A stretch of 64,000 nt of DNA from contig URZO01000004.1 in the NCBI GenBank assembly GCA_900552465.1, positions 1-64,000 on the forward strand, read 5' to 3'. The notes below the pieces were generated by a model. The model saw only the letters and a program-made list of their open reading frames with translations, searched no databases and was not told where the DNA came from. Every line of letters begins with the position of its first letter. The stretch's first letter is position 1. The position numbers and the translations under genes are program-made. Below are positions 27,343 through 35,108 of the stretch, piece after piece. The DNA is from an uncultured Parabacteroides sp. (lineage in GTDB: Bacteria; Bacteroidota; Bacteroidia; Bacteroidales; Tannerellaceae).

Positions 27343-27981
27343 ATGAAGAAACTGAAAGTCCCTTATTTGGCAACGCTGGATGTCCTGGACCTGTCGTCCG
27401 TAGGCTTCTTGATGGAGAAAGCCCAGCGAGAGTATATCGACGTGATTAACTGGGAAGAATATCCCTATAAACCTATCGTGGCATTCGATATTGCAAGGTC
27501 GGATGTCAATCTGTATATCCGTTATTTTGTAAAAGGAAACTCCTTGAAAGCGCTACATGAAGTAGACGGCTCACCTGTCTATACGGACAGCTGTGTCGAG
27601 TTCTTTATGAAACGGGTGGATGACTGCAATTACTACAACTTCGAGTTTAACTGTATCGGTACGTGCGACGCGTCACGCCGGGAATCCCGTGATGTCAAAC
27701 AGTCTCTGTCGCCGGAAGAATACGCTTCTATCCGTCGCTATTCGGCATTGGAGCATGTCGCTTTCGCTGAAAAATTAGGTGTGCATGCCTGGGAACTGGT
27801 TGTCGCTATCCCTTTTCGCGTGATGGGGCTCGATCCGGAAAACCTGCCGGAAAAGATTATGGGTAACTTCTATAAATGTGCGGATGATACCGAATTCCCG
27901 CATTTCGTCAGCTGGAGCCCGATCGATCTGCCTTCGCCCAATTTCCATTGCCCGGAATTCTTCGGGGAGATCTATTTATAA
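27343..27981 (+). CDS. CBM9-like carbohydrate-binding domain protein
   Basis: This 212-residue protein resembles the Bacteroidetes carbohydrate-binding family 9-like group (beta sandwich): an N-terminal strand block (KPIVAFDIARSDVNLYIRYFV), the central VYTDSCVEFFMKRVDDCNYYNFEFN with the typical D-S-x-x-E-F, and the C-terminal HFVSWSPIDLPSPNFHCPEFFGEI. No signal peptide is visible, so it may be cytoplasmic, which is odd for a glycan binder. It is translationally coupled to the LysE-family gene. I cannot assign a ligand. Confidence 0.75.
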   Translation: MKKLKVPYLATLDVLDLSSVGFLMEKAQREYIDVINWEEYPYKPIVAFDIARSDVNLYIRYFVKGNSLKALHEVDGSPVYTDSCVEFFMKRVDDCNYYNFEFNCIGTCDASRRESRDVKQSLSPEEYASIRRYSALEHVAFAEKLGVHAWELVVAIPFRVMGLDPENLPEKIMGNFYKCADDTEFPHFVSWSPIDLPSPNFHCPEFFGEIYL

Positions 27982-27984
27982 AAT

Positions 27985-28213
27985 GAAATGTAACTTTACA
28001 TTATCCCGGTGAGTGGTGAAAAATGATAATGTAAAGTTACATTATGGCTTTTTGATGGTGAAAGTCGATAATGTAAAGTCGCATTATGGCTTTTCAATAG
28101 TGAAAGTTGATAATGTAAGGTTACATTATGGCTTTTCGATACTTAAAACAGATAATGCAGATCAACATTATGGGATTTCGATACTGAAATGCGATAATGT
28201 TGATCTGCATTAT
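27985..28213. repeat. Tandem palindrome array B, 42-base period
   Basis: Cores of 20 bases start at 28026, 28068, 28110, 28152 and 28194, exactly 42 apart, with a sixth, partly matching core at 27985. Cores 1-3 are near-palindromes of the form ATAATGTAAnnTTACATTAT. Cores 4 and 5 (ATAATGCAGATCAACATTAT and ATAATGTTGATCTGCATTAT) are exact reverse complements of each other. Intervening bases are also similar (ggctttttgatggtgaaag-like). The array fills the gap between two convergent genes. An open frame of 14-residue repeats passes through but looks incidental. Confidence 0.9.
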
Positions 28214-28232
28214 TATTTTGCACCGGTACGGT

Positions 28233-31085
28233 TTAGAGCTTTACTTCCGAGATACTGGCATTGCCCGCAGTCATCACGATGCGGATGTCGCTGGCGGTGG
28301 TGCCTTTGAACCGGTATGTCTTCAGCTCGTTTGTCGCATCGACCGTTCCTTCGTAAACAGTCAGGAACTGGCCGCCGCCGCCGGATAGCTGGATTTCGAA
28401 TCGGGCATCTTTGCTTTTTTCTTTCCAGGCAATCGCTATGCTGTTGGGCGAAGCGTTGTTTTCGAGTGCGAAGGTGATGTATTCGCCTTCGTTGGCTTTC
28501 CAGGCTGTGGACAGGTTACCGTCCAGGACTCGTGCCGCCGTCTCCTGTGAGGAACTGGCTATTACGGATCTTTGCTGATGGGCGGAGGCGGATGAGGCAG
28601 CCTGTTCTTTCCCGTACTCTACCACCGTGAAACGGTCGTTCAGGCGGATGTCTTCGGAAGAGGCTCCGACCATTACTTTGAAATCTCCCGGTTCGACAAC
28701 CCAATGATTGTCGCTGTTCAGCAGTTGCAGGTCGCGCGGCTCGATGGTGAAGGTCACCTCTTTTGTCTCGCCCGGATTCAGATGGACGCGGTCGAAGCCG
28801 CAAAGGTTCTTTTCGTAGGTCGTGACGGAGCTGAGGACGTCACGCACATATAACTGTACGACCTCATCGCCGGCGCGTTTACCCGTATTGGTCACTTTGC
28901 AGCGTACGGTGACCGGTTGGATCTGTGTGACGACAGACGGATGGATGGAAATATCCGAATACTCGAATGTCGTGTAGCTCAGCCCGTAGCCGAACGGATA
29001 CAGGGGGCCGTTTACGCGGGACATATTGCCGTCCAGCCCCTTGTTGCCTCCTCCGTCGATCTGTGCGTTCGGCTTGGTTGGGAAGTTGAAAGGAATCTGT
29101 CCGACTGTCTTGGGGAAGGTCACGGTCAGCTTGCCGCCCGGGTTGTAGTCGCCGAACAGGACATCCGCAATAGCTGTACCGCCTTGCGAGCCCGGATACC
29201 AGGCTTCGAGGATAGCCGGAACATATTTGTCCGCCCAATTGATCGAGAGCGGACGCCCGTTGATCAGGATCAGCACGACTGGTTTGCCTGTTGCGGCAAC
29301 TGCCTGGAGAAGGTCGAGCTGGCGGCCCGGCAGTTCCAGGCTGGAGCGCGATTTGTTTTCTCCGCAGGTACGGCTACTACCACCGAGTACAACAACTGCT
29401 ACGTCGCTCTTCCGGGCGTTTTCGACCGCTTTGTCTATTTCGTTCTGCTCTTCGCTTGTCAGCGGGTAACGGTATAGTTCCGATTCCGGCCAGTTGGCGT
29501 CAACCAGGTCGCAACCTTTGGTGAAAAGCACTTCCGTACCCGGTTTTACTTTCTTTTGGATACCTTCCAGAACGGTTGTCACGTCTACGGCGAGCGGGCC
29601 GTAGTGTGTCAGGGCATAGGCTCCTTCATCGGCGTTCGGGCCGCATACGGATATTTTGGAAACACTGTTTATATCCAACGGGAGGACAGCATTTTCGTTC
29701 TTCAGCAAAACAAGCGATTCTTTGGATGCCTGCAAGGCTACCTGCTGGTTTTCGGCGCTGTTCACCTCCTTGTCAGCCTCTTTCAGGTCGATCTGGTAAG
29801 GCCGGTCGAACAGTCCGACCAGGAATTTCACGCGCAGGATGTCGCGTACGCGGTCGTCGATTGTCGACATCGGGATGGCTCCTTCGGCGATCAGCTCGCG
29901 CAACGGCAGCACGTAGGAATCCGGCGAGCGGAACGTGCAACGTATGTTCAACCCCGCCAATACGCTTTGCAGGACGGATTCTTTCATATCAGCCGCCGTC
30001 CCGTGCTTCGAGAAAAGGTATTCGACCGCGTCGCTGTCCGAGACGACATATCCCCGGAAGCCGAACTCGCCGCGCAGGCGCGTCGTCAGCCAGTAATAGC
30101 TGCTCTGGATCGGGAAACCGTCGTAATCGTTGTAAGCGCTCATCGCCCCCAGGATGCCGGCTTCCCTGATCACCCGTTTCCAGGGGTAAACATGGATCAT
30201 CTCGACTTCGCGCGGTGACATCTGCGGGTCTACGCGCGCCATACCTTCGCGTCCGCCTTTGTTATTGCTGTAGGCAATGTAATGCTTGGATGTGGCAGCT
30301 ACCTGGTAGTCGGTCTGCATTCCCTTGGCCATCTGTATGCCCAATTCGGCCACGAGATAGGGGCTTTCGCCATAGACCTCTTCATAGCGTCCCCAACGCT
30401 GGTCGCGGCCGACGTCGAGGATCGGGGCGTAGACATTCGTGTATCCTAACAGGCGGCCTTCGCGTCCGGTGATATAGCCGACTTTGTGGATCAGGTCGCG
30501 GTTCCAGGTGTGTCCCAGTCCTAACTGTGTGGGGAAGTTGGTTGCGATATAGCTTTCCACACCCCGGATACCTTCGTTGGTGAAGTCCGTCGGGATGCCG
30601 AGCCGCGTCTCTTCGATAAAGAAGCGTTGTACCTCGTTGAGTGCCCACGCATGGCGCGATGCCGGCCAGACGTATGGATTGTCGGAAGGAGGAAGTCCCC
30701 ATTGCTGGAAACCGTTCAGGTGTTCGTCGATTGCGCCCATGCCGTCTTTCCAGAGCTGGTTTTTCCATTCCGGCGTCGGCAGGTCGTCTTTCAGCACCCG
30801 CTTATAGCCGTAGAGCGTTACCATCTGGCAGGTCTTTTCTTCGACGTTCATTTGTGACAGAAGGTCCTCGATACGCGCGTCGATCGGTGCCGTGGGGTCT
30901 TCATAGACATCCTTTTTCCCGTTTTTGTTGAAGTCGATCCAACCGTTCCGGTAAATGGATTTGTTCGTTAATTTGTAGGTGTCCGGTATCCGGATCTCCT
31001 GTGGCGTTTTGTTTTGTGCCTGTGTGCAGAATGTCCCCGACAGGACGATGCACGATGCAATGGCGGCAAGTCTGTTTTTCTTCAT
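28233..31085 (-). CDS. GH3 family glycoside hydrolase with C-terminal discoidin-like domain
   Basis: This 950-residue secreted enzyme has a signal peptide (ends about residue 23, FCTQAQ), an EF-hand-like stretch (GWIDFNKNGKKDVYED), a GH3 N-terminal barrel (about 65-400) with the nucleophile Asp in VVSDSDAVEY, a GH3 C-terminal domain (about 445-665, GPNADEGAYALTHYG), an Fn3-like domain (about 720-800) and a C-terminal sandwich (about 820-950) resembling F5/8 type C. Family activities include beta-glucosidase, xylosidase and N-acetylglucosaminidase; I cannot choose. It begins 3 bases after the LuxR-type gene at 31089 and so is probably in the same transcript, an unusual partner. Confidence 0.92.
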   Translation of the reverse strand: MKKNRLAAIASCIVLSGTFCTQAQNKTPQEIRIPDTYKLTNKSIYRNGWIDFNKNGKKDVYEDPTAPIDARIEDLLSQMNVEEKTCQMVTLYGYKRVLKDDLPTPEWKNQLWKDGMGAIDEHLNGFQQWGLPPSDNPYVWPASRHAWALNEVQRFFIEETRLGIPTDFTNEGIRGVESYIATNFPTQLGLGHTWNRDLIHKVGYITGREGRLLGYTNVYAPILDVGRDQRWGRYEEVYGESPYLVAELGIQMAKGMQTDYQVAATSKHYIAYSNNKGGREGMARVDPQMSPREVEMIHVYPWKRVIREAGILGAMSAYNDYDGFPIQSSYYWLTTRLRGEFGFRGYVVSDSDAVEYLFSKHGTAADMKESVLQSVLAGLNIRCTFRSPDSYVLPLRELIAEGAIPMSTIDDRVRDILRVKFLVGLFDRPYQIDLKEADKEVNSAENQQVALQASKESLVLLKNENAVLPLDINSVSKISVCGPNADEGAYALTHYGPLAVDVTTVLEGIQKKVKPGTEVLFTKGCDLVDANWPESELYRYPLTSEEQNEIDKAVENARKSDVAVVVLGGSSRTCGENKSRSSLELPGRQLDLLQAVAATGKPVVLILINGRPLSINWADKYVPAILEAWYPGSQGGTAIADVLFGDYNPGGKLTVTFPKTVGQIPFNFPTKPNAQIDGGGNKGLDGNMSRVNGPLYPFGYGLSYTTFEYSDISIHPSVVTQIQPVTVRCKVTNTGKRAGDEVVQLYVRDVLSSVTTYEKNLCGFDRVHLNPGETKEVTFTIEPRDLQLLNSDNHWVVEPGDFKVMVGASSEDIRLNDRFTVVEYGKEQAASSASAHQQRSVIASSSQETAARVLDGNLSTAWKANEGEYITFALENNASPNSIAIAWKEKSKDARFEIQLSGGGGQFLTVYEGTVDATNELKTYRFKGTTASDIRIVMTAGNASISEVKL

Positions 31086-31088
31086 GGA

Positions 31089-31691
31089 TTATAATTTGAT
31101 GTCGTTCAGTTCTACTAATTTATTGACAATGGCGTATACGGTCAGACCGCTGGCACTGTGGATCTGCAGTTTCCGGGCAATGTTCCGACGGTGCGTGACG
31201 ACGGTATGCGTGGAAAGGAACAGGCGGTCGGCTATCTCGCGGTTCGTCATTCCCTTGACAACACAGACGACGATTTCCTTTTCGCGTGTGCTGAGCGTCT
31301 GTTGTTCTTCGTTTCCGGCTTCTTCTGCCGGTGGCGTGTGGAGAAGTTCCAGTTTATGGCGCAGCTCGTCCGGGCTGTCGTATATGCTGATCTGCTCGTC
31401 GTAAGGGCGGAGCAGCGTGTGATCGGCTACGGCATACAGCAGGGCGATGCATTTCATATCCGTACATTCTGTCTCTTCCTTGATCTGTTGCAGGGTGAAA
31501 CAGCCGGGAATTGACGGGTTGATGATCAACATATCGGGTTTGTGCGAATGAAGAGTTTCCCGCAGAAGCTCCATGGTGGCAATTTCAATGACCTGGATAC
31601 GGAAGCCGGGAAGCCGTTTCAACACCGTTTCCAGTCCGCTTCGGATGATTGCGGACGGTTCGGCGATAGCTATGGTGAATAAAGTACTCAT
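31089..31691 (-). CDS. LuxR-type regulator with degenerate receiver, copy 1
   Basis: This 200-residue protein has an N-terminal receiver-like domain (about 5-120, IAIAEPSAIIRSGLETVLKRLP) and a C-terminal LuxR HTH (about 135-195, LSTREKEIVVCVVKGMTNRE, then RRNIARKLQIHS). At the usual phosphoacceptor position the sequence reads LIINPSIPG, with Asn instead of Asp, so classical phosphorylation is unlikely. I chose the ATG at 31689-31691, matching the start of the paralogue at 34488-35096. It follows the hemerythrin gene by 4 bases. It probably controls this cassette or the larger operon; its signal is unknown. Confidence 0.88.
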   Translation of the reverse strand: MSTLFTIAIAEPSAIIRSGLETVLKRLPGFRIQVIEIATMELLRETLHSHKPDMLIINPSIPGCFTLQQIKEETECTDMKCIALLYAVADHTLLRPYDEQISIYDSPDELRHKLELLHTPPAEEAGNEEQQTLSTREKEIVVCVVKGMTNREIADRLFLSTHTVVTHRRNIARKLQIHSASGLTVYAIVNKLVELNDIKL

Positions 31692-31695
31692 CGGA

Positions 31696-32388
31696 TCACT
31701 TAATTGTTTTTTCCAATGCCAGGATAGCCGGCACGAAAAGATAGTCCTCGACGTGATTATGGGAAGCCAGATCCTGTTCGGTCGCAAAGATATCGAACAA
31801 GACGCTGTTCAGCAGGTTGCTGCCGGGTCCCGGATAATATTTGATCAGGATATTTTTGAGTTCGATAATCTTCATCTCGATCTGGTCGTGATGTTTACGG
31901 AAGATCGTGATATTGTATTTCGGGTCCTTTACGCCCTTCAACAGTCCCTTCACATACGGGAATACCGTTTTCTCTTCATACGACATGTGTTTGTTGACCT
32001 CCGCCGCATAGTCGTCAAAGAATTTGGTAATGACGAAAGCCACGTCTTCCGGACAGTCCGTAATGGCATCCGTCAGCTTGCGGCGTATATGCGGCAACCT
32101 GAAATCCAGGAAATAGGCATGCGCATTATGCAGATAAGTGATCAAAGCCTCGATAGACAGGCATTTGTCAATATTAGTCATCGGTGCCGAAACATCTTCC
32201 GTTAGAAAGTTCACGACGGCGAGGAACGTGCAGGGATCGACGCCGCTCTGCCGGCATACCTCTCCGATGTTCTTTTCTCCGAATCCGAGTGCGATGCCGA
32301 AGCGGCTCATGACAAGCACCATCGGATAATTCTCGCAGATCAGATCGCTCATTTTATCGGTTTCCCGATATTTACCATTCTTATACAT
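31696..32388 (-). CDS. Hemerythrin HHE-domain protein (ScdA/YtfE-like), copy 1
   Basis: This 230-residue cytoplasmic protein has an N-terminal DUF542-like segment (about 15-65, PMVLVMSRFGIALGFGEKNI) and a hemerythrin-like four-helix domain (about 75-225). Candidate di-iron ligands are present: His in LHNAHAYFLDFRLPHIRR, HMSYEE, HHDQIE and HNHVED. Relatives repair iron-sulfur clusters damaged by nitric oxide or oxygen. The DUF542 part lacks the Cys pair of YtfE/ScdA, so the activity may differ. The start at 32388 matches the paralogue. A minus-strand TATCTTTG (32427-32434) could drive this gene, the LuxR gene and the GH3 gene after separation from the upstream cassette. Confidence 0.87.
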   Translation of the reverse strand: MYKNGKYRETDKMSDLICENYPMVLVMSRFGIALGFGEKNIGEVCRQSGVDPCTFLAVVNFLTEDVSAPMTNIDKCLSIEALITYLHNAHAYFLDFRLPHIRRKLTDAITDCPEDVAFVITKFFDDYAAEVNKHMSYEEKTVFPYVKGLLKGVKDPKYNITIFRKHHDQIEMKIIELKNILIKYYPGPGSNLLNSVLFDIFATEQDLASHNHVEDYLFVPAILALEKTIK

Positions 32389-32426
32389 AGGCTTTTTATC
32401 TCTCTTGTCTTGGTGTTTGAATAGCC

Positions 32427-32434
32427 CAAAGATA
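32427..32434 (-). promoter_or_regulatory. -7 box before hemerythrin copy 1
   Basis: TATCTTTG on the minus strand, about 40 bases before the start codon. No exact -33 box is seen; the upstream bases belong to palindrome array C. Confidence 0.45.
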
Positions 32435-32444
32435 CAATATTTTT

Positions 32445-32531
32445 CGGTAAGGTCACGGTATCCTTCCAAAAGAGTCGGCATCCCCTTCCGGAAAGATGCC
32501 GACCGCTTTCCAAAAAGCCTTGCACCTTTTC
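32445..32531. repeat. Degenerate tandem palindrome array C, 22-base period
   Basis: Four units start at 32445, 32467, 32489 and 32511 (22, 22, 22, 21 bases). Unit borders are small palindromes of the type CTTTCC-GGAAAG or CTTCC-AAAAG; the middles vary. The middles of units 2 and 3 (GTCGGCATC and GATGCCGAC) are exact reverse complements. It lies between hemerythrin copy 1 and mntA. Confidence 0.65.
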
Positions 32532-32605
32532 TAAGATACATAGGTTGAAAGGTTTTGAGAGAATATTGTATTTATCTCGTAATAGGAATATTGAGAAACT
32601 ATTTA

Positions 32606-32613
32606 TATCTTTG
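32606..32613 (+). promoter_or_regulatory. -7 box of the mntA-hepT operon
   Basis: TATCTTTG matches TAnnTTTG, 28 bases before the mntA ATG. The -33 box is weak. Confidence 0.5.
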
Positions 32614-32640
32614 CTAATAAGTTTAAAGACAGAAGGAAAT

Positions 32641-32949
32641 ATGAATGCTATCTTGCAAAATCGAATAGAAGCCATAAAGGATTTATGCCGGCGATACAAA
32701 GTGAAGAGTTTGTATTCCTTTGGGTCTGTCAATACCCATACATTTACAGAAAATAGTGATATTGATTTACTGATAGAGTTTGAGCCTGATATTTCAATTG
32801 AAGAATATACAGATAATTATTTCTCTTTGAGGGAGAAACTTGTAGAACTGTTAAGGAGAAAAATTGATTTGGTCACCCGGCGCTCTCTTTCCAATCCCTT
32901 TTTTATTGCAGATATAGAACAAAGTAAGAAATTGATATATGGGGCGTAA
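32641..32949 (+). CDS. mntA: MntA-type nucleotidyltransferase antitoxin
   Basis: This 102-residue minimal nucleotidyltransferase has the GSx10DxD motif intact (FGSVNTHTFTENSDIDLL, about residues 24-41). In MntA/HepT pairs the nucleotidyltransferase adds AMP groups to a Tyr of the HEPN toxin and inactivates it. I chose the ATG at 32641 because the frame before it contains no family features. The hepT gene overlaps by 11 bases (32939), as usual. The pair is oriented against all neighbours and sits between the Rid-like gene and the hemerythrin gene of the second cassette. Confidence 0.9.
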   Translation: MNAILQNRIEAIKDLCRRYKVKSLYSFGSVNTHTFTENSDIDLLIEFEPDISIEEYTDNYFSLREKLVELLRRKIDLVTRRSLSNPFFIADIEQSKKLIYGA

Positions 32950-33286
32950 TATTCAAAAGTATCTGTATGATATGCAGCAGTCTATTCTGTCGATTTATGA
33001 GTATCTGGGAGAGAAAAGGGACTTTCTTGCCTATGAACAGAATAAACTTTTACGACGTGCTGTGGAGCGTGAGTTAGAGATAATTGGAGAAGCAGCCAAC
33101 CATCTTCTTGATTTGGAGCCTGATATTGCTATAGATAATGCCCGGAAGATTGTAGATTTGCGAAACTTTGTGATACACGGTTATGACAAGGTTGATAATG
33201 TGATTATTTGGGGTGTTATCAGTAAAGATCTGCCAAAGCTGGAAAAGCAAGTAAATACCTTGCTAAACCAGCAGACAATCCTTTGA
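32939..33286 (+). CDS. hepT: HepT-type HEPN ribonuclease toxin
   Basis: This 115-residue all-helical DUF86/HEPN protein has the Rx4HxY motif intact: R-N-F-V-I-H-G-Y at about residues 81-88. Arg and His form the RNase site and the Tyr is the residue AMPylated by MntA. ERELEIIGEAANHLL is typical of the family. It overlaps mntA and ends 12 bases before the stop of the convergent Rid-like gene. Both partners look functional. Confidence 0.92.
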   Translation: MGRNIQKYLYDMQQSILSIYEYLGEKRDFLAYEQNKLLRRAVERELEIIGEAANHLLDLEPDIAIDNARKIVDLRNFVIHGYDKVDNVIIWGVISKDLPKLEKQVNTLLNQQTIL

Positions 33287-33298
33287 CATTGATACCAC

Positions 33299-34444
33299 TT
33301 ATAACGCCGCAAACCTTTCATCCCCCTTGTCCGTTACCGCCGTACATTCCATCTCAACCAGCCAGCCGGTGCGGCAGACCGGTGCGCGGACGATGATATG
33401 GGGAAGATTCGGATGATGTTTATCCAGATATTGCTTGACCCGTGCATAGTCCGCCGTGTCGCGGATATAGATGACGGCCTGCATGATGTCGTCCAGGGTG
33501 GCGCCGGCTTCTTGCAGGAGGGCGCCGATGTTTTCGATCATGCGGGAAGCCTGCTTCATGACGTCGCCGGGGTAGACGATTTCACCGTAGCGGTCGATGC
33601 TGGCCGTGCCGGAGATGAAGATATGGCGGCGGTCGCCATACGTGACGGCTGTTCCCCGCTCGAAGGTGACGCCGTATTCATACGTGCGATTCAGGTGTTC
33701 GGGAGCGTACAGATATTGGATTTGCTCCGGGCAGATACCCGAAACAGCATACGTGTCCATCGTAACGAATACCATCGGGTCGACGTAGCGCCCTTCGATT
33801 CCCGTGCTGGCAATGAAATGCGTTTCTTCCGTCAGGTTTTGTGTGGCAAACACCTCTTTGCGTGCTTTGACTACGCCCGGATAGTTTACGTCTACATTCT
33901 GAACGAATATCCAGGTCCGCAGGCAGTTGGCAGCCAGCGTGCATCCGGCATCCGTCAGTTGCATGATGTAATCGCGGAATATCAGGCGCGTCTGATATTC
34001 CGAATTGGCCGCCCTGTTGCATTGGTTGGCGCCTAAGAGCTGGCTGTATGCGCTGTGGCGTGCTTCGAACAACCCGCTTGGCAAGACCTGTGTCTGCACA
34101 CCCGTTTGCAGCCAGGCCCACAAAGCTATCTTTGTCCCGTTCATCGGCGCCTGCTGCACAATGGAAAGCGCGCAATAGGGGGAAAGGCGTTCCCGTTCCA
34201 TCAACTCGTCCGTCTGGTTGGTTACGTCGCTCAGGAAATAACGCCGGAAAATGGCAACCGGATTACCCGGCAGTTCTGTTACACAACGCGCGTAAGCATC
34301 TTGTATCTGTTGTAATTGAGTGTGGAAGTCTTCCATGCAATCCGTCTGCCGGAAGAGAATATGGTATTCCGTGATACCCTTGGTCGTTTGGAAAGAGGTG
34401 ATCTGTACCTCCGTAGTGTCGTATGTTTTCCTTATCAGGTCCAT
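33299..34444 (-). CDS. Rid/YjgF-superfamily protein with chorismatase-like layout, copy 1
   Basis: This 381-residue protein has a C-terminal Rid/YjgF fold (about 260-375): HIFISGTASIDRYGEIVYPG, then MIENIGALLQEAGATLDDI, VIYIRDTADY, and a C-terminal CRTGWLVEMECTA. The SGTAS block and the C-R-x3-L-V-E-x-E ending recall FkbO/Hyg5-type chorismatases, which have a similar length and a divergent N-terminal half. That would suggest chorismate cleavage to a hydroxybenzoate, but I could not confirm the active site, so a deaminase or other role remains possible. It is paralogous to 35823-36977. It is downstream of LuxR copy 2 by 43 bases. Confidence 0.75.
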   Translation of the reverse strand: MDLIRKTYDTTEVQITSFQTTKGITEYHILFRQTDCMEDFHTQLQQIQDAYARCVTELPGNPVAIFRRYFLSDVTNQTDELMERERLSPYCALSIVQQAPMNGTKIALWAWLQTGVQTQVLPSGLFEARHSAYSQLLGANQCNRAANSEYQTRLIFRDYIMQLTDAGCTLAANCLRTWIFVQNVDVNYPGVVKARKEVFATQNLTEETHFIASTGIEGRYVDPMVFVTMDTYAVSGICPEQIQYLYAPEHLNRTYEYGVTFERGTAVTYGDRRHIFISGTASIDRYGEIVYPGDVMKQASRMIENIGALLQEAGATLDDIMQAVIYIRDTADYARVKQYLDKHHPNLPHIIVRAPVCRTGWLVEMECTAVTDKGDERFAAL

Positions 34445-34487
34445 ATATGTTGTGTTTTTGCAGTAGATCGTAAAGATAAGGAAAATA

Positions 34488-35096
34488 TCAGTTGTTCAAA
34501 TCCTTTAGTTCGATCAATTTGTTTACGATCGCGTAGACGGTCAGGCCGCTTGCACTGTGTACCTGCAGTTTACGGGCGATGTTCCGGCGGTGGGTGATGA
34601 CGGTATGCGTAGAGAGATAAAGCCTGTCGGCTATCTCCCGGTTTGTCATGCCTTTCACCACGCAGACTACGATTTCCTTTTCGCGTCCGCTGAGTGTCTG
34701 CTGGTCGTCGCTTTCCCCTTCTGCCACCGGAATCTCTTCGGCGTTGAGCCGTTCCAGCTTATGTCTCAGTTCGTCGGTGCTGTCGTAGACCGATACTTGG
34801 TCGTCGTAGGCATGGAGTTGAACCGGATCGCATACGTTATATATAAGGGCAATACATTTCATATCCGGGCATCCGCATTCTTCTTTCAGATGTTGGAAGT
34901 TCGTGCTTCCCGGCAAGCAAGGATTGATAATCAGAATGTCCGGCTTATAGATGCGTAAGCCTTCCGTCAGACAGTCTGCCGCTGTTATTTCCGATATCTG
35001 GATGCGGAATCCGGGTAATCGTTTCAGCAGCGTTTCCAGTCCGCACCGGATGATGGCGGAGGGTTCGGCTATCGCTATTTTTATATTTGTGGACAT
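34488..35096 (-). CDS. LuxR-type regulator with degenerate receiver, copy 2
   Basis: This 202-residue paralogue of 31089-31691 has the same layout: a receiver-like half (KIAIAEPSAIIRCGLETLLK) and a LuxR HTH (LSGREKEIVVCVVKGMTNRE, then RRNIARKLQVHS), nearly identical in the HTH. The acceptor position again carries Asn (LIINPCLPGS), so both copies lack the usual Asp. The N-terminal halves have diverged more than the HTH, suggesting different inputs and a shared DNA target. It is 12 bases downstream of hemerythrin copy 2. Confidence 0.88.
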   Translation of the reverse strand: MSTNIKIAIAEPSAIIRCGLETLLKRLPGFRIQISEITAADCLTEGLRIYKPDILIINPCLPGSTNFQHLKEECGCPDMKCIALIYNVCDPVQLHAYDDQVSVYDSTDELRHKLERLNAEEIPVAEGESDDQQTLSGREKEIVVCVVKGMTNREIADRLYLSTHTVITHRRNIARKLQVHSASGLTVYAIVNKLIELKDLNN

Positions 35097-35108
35097 GATC
35101 GGTTGTTT

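Noticed and set aside
28013..28309. Open frame of 14-residue repeats (NVKLHYGF-type) through palindrome array B
   Set aside because: The periodic peptide follows from the 42-base repeat, it runs into the antisense of the GH3 gene and has no family or clear start signal. Kept as a repeat, not a gene.
31692..31787. N-terminal extension of the LuxR-type gene and of hemerythrin copy 1 (32389-32541)
   Set aside because: The extensions overlap the upstream gene or palindrome array C and are absent from the paralogues; the shorter starts match copy 2.
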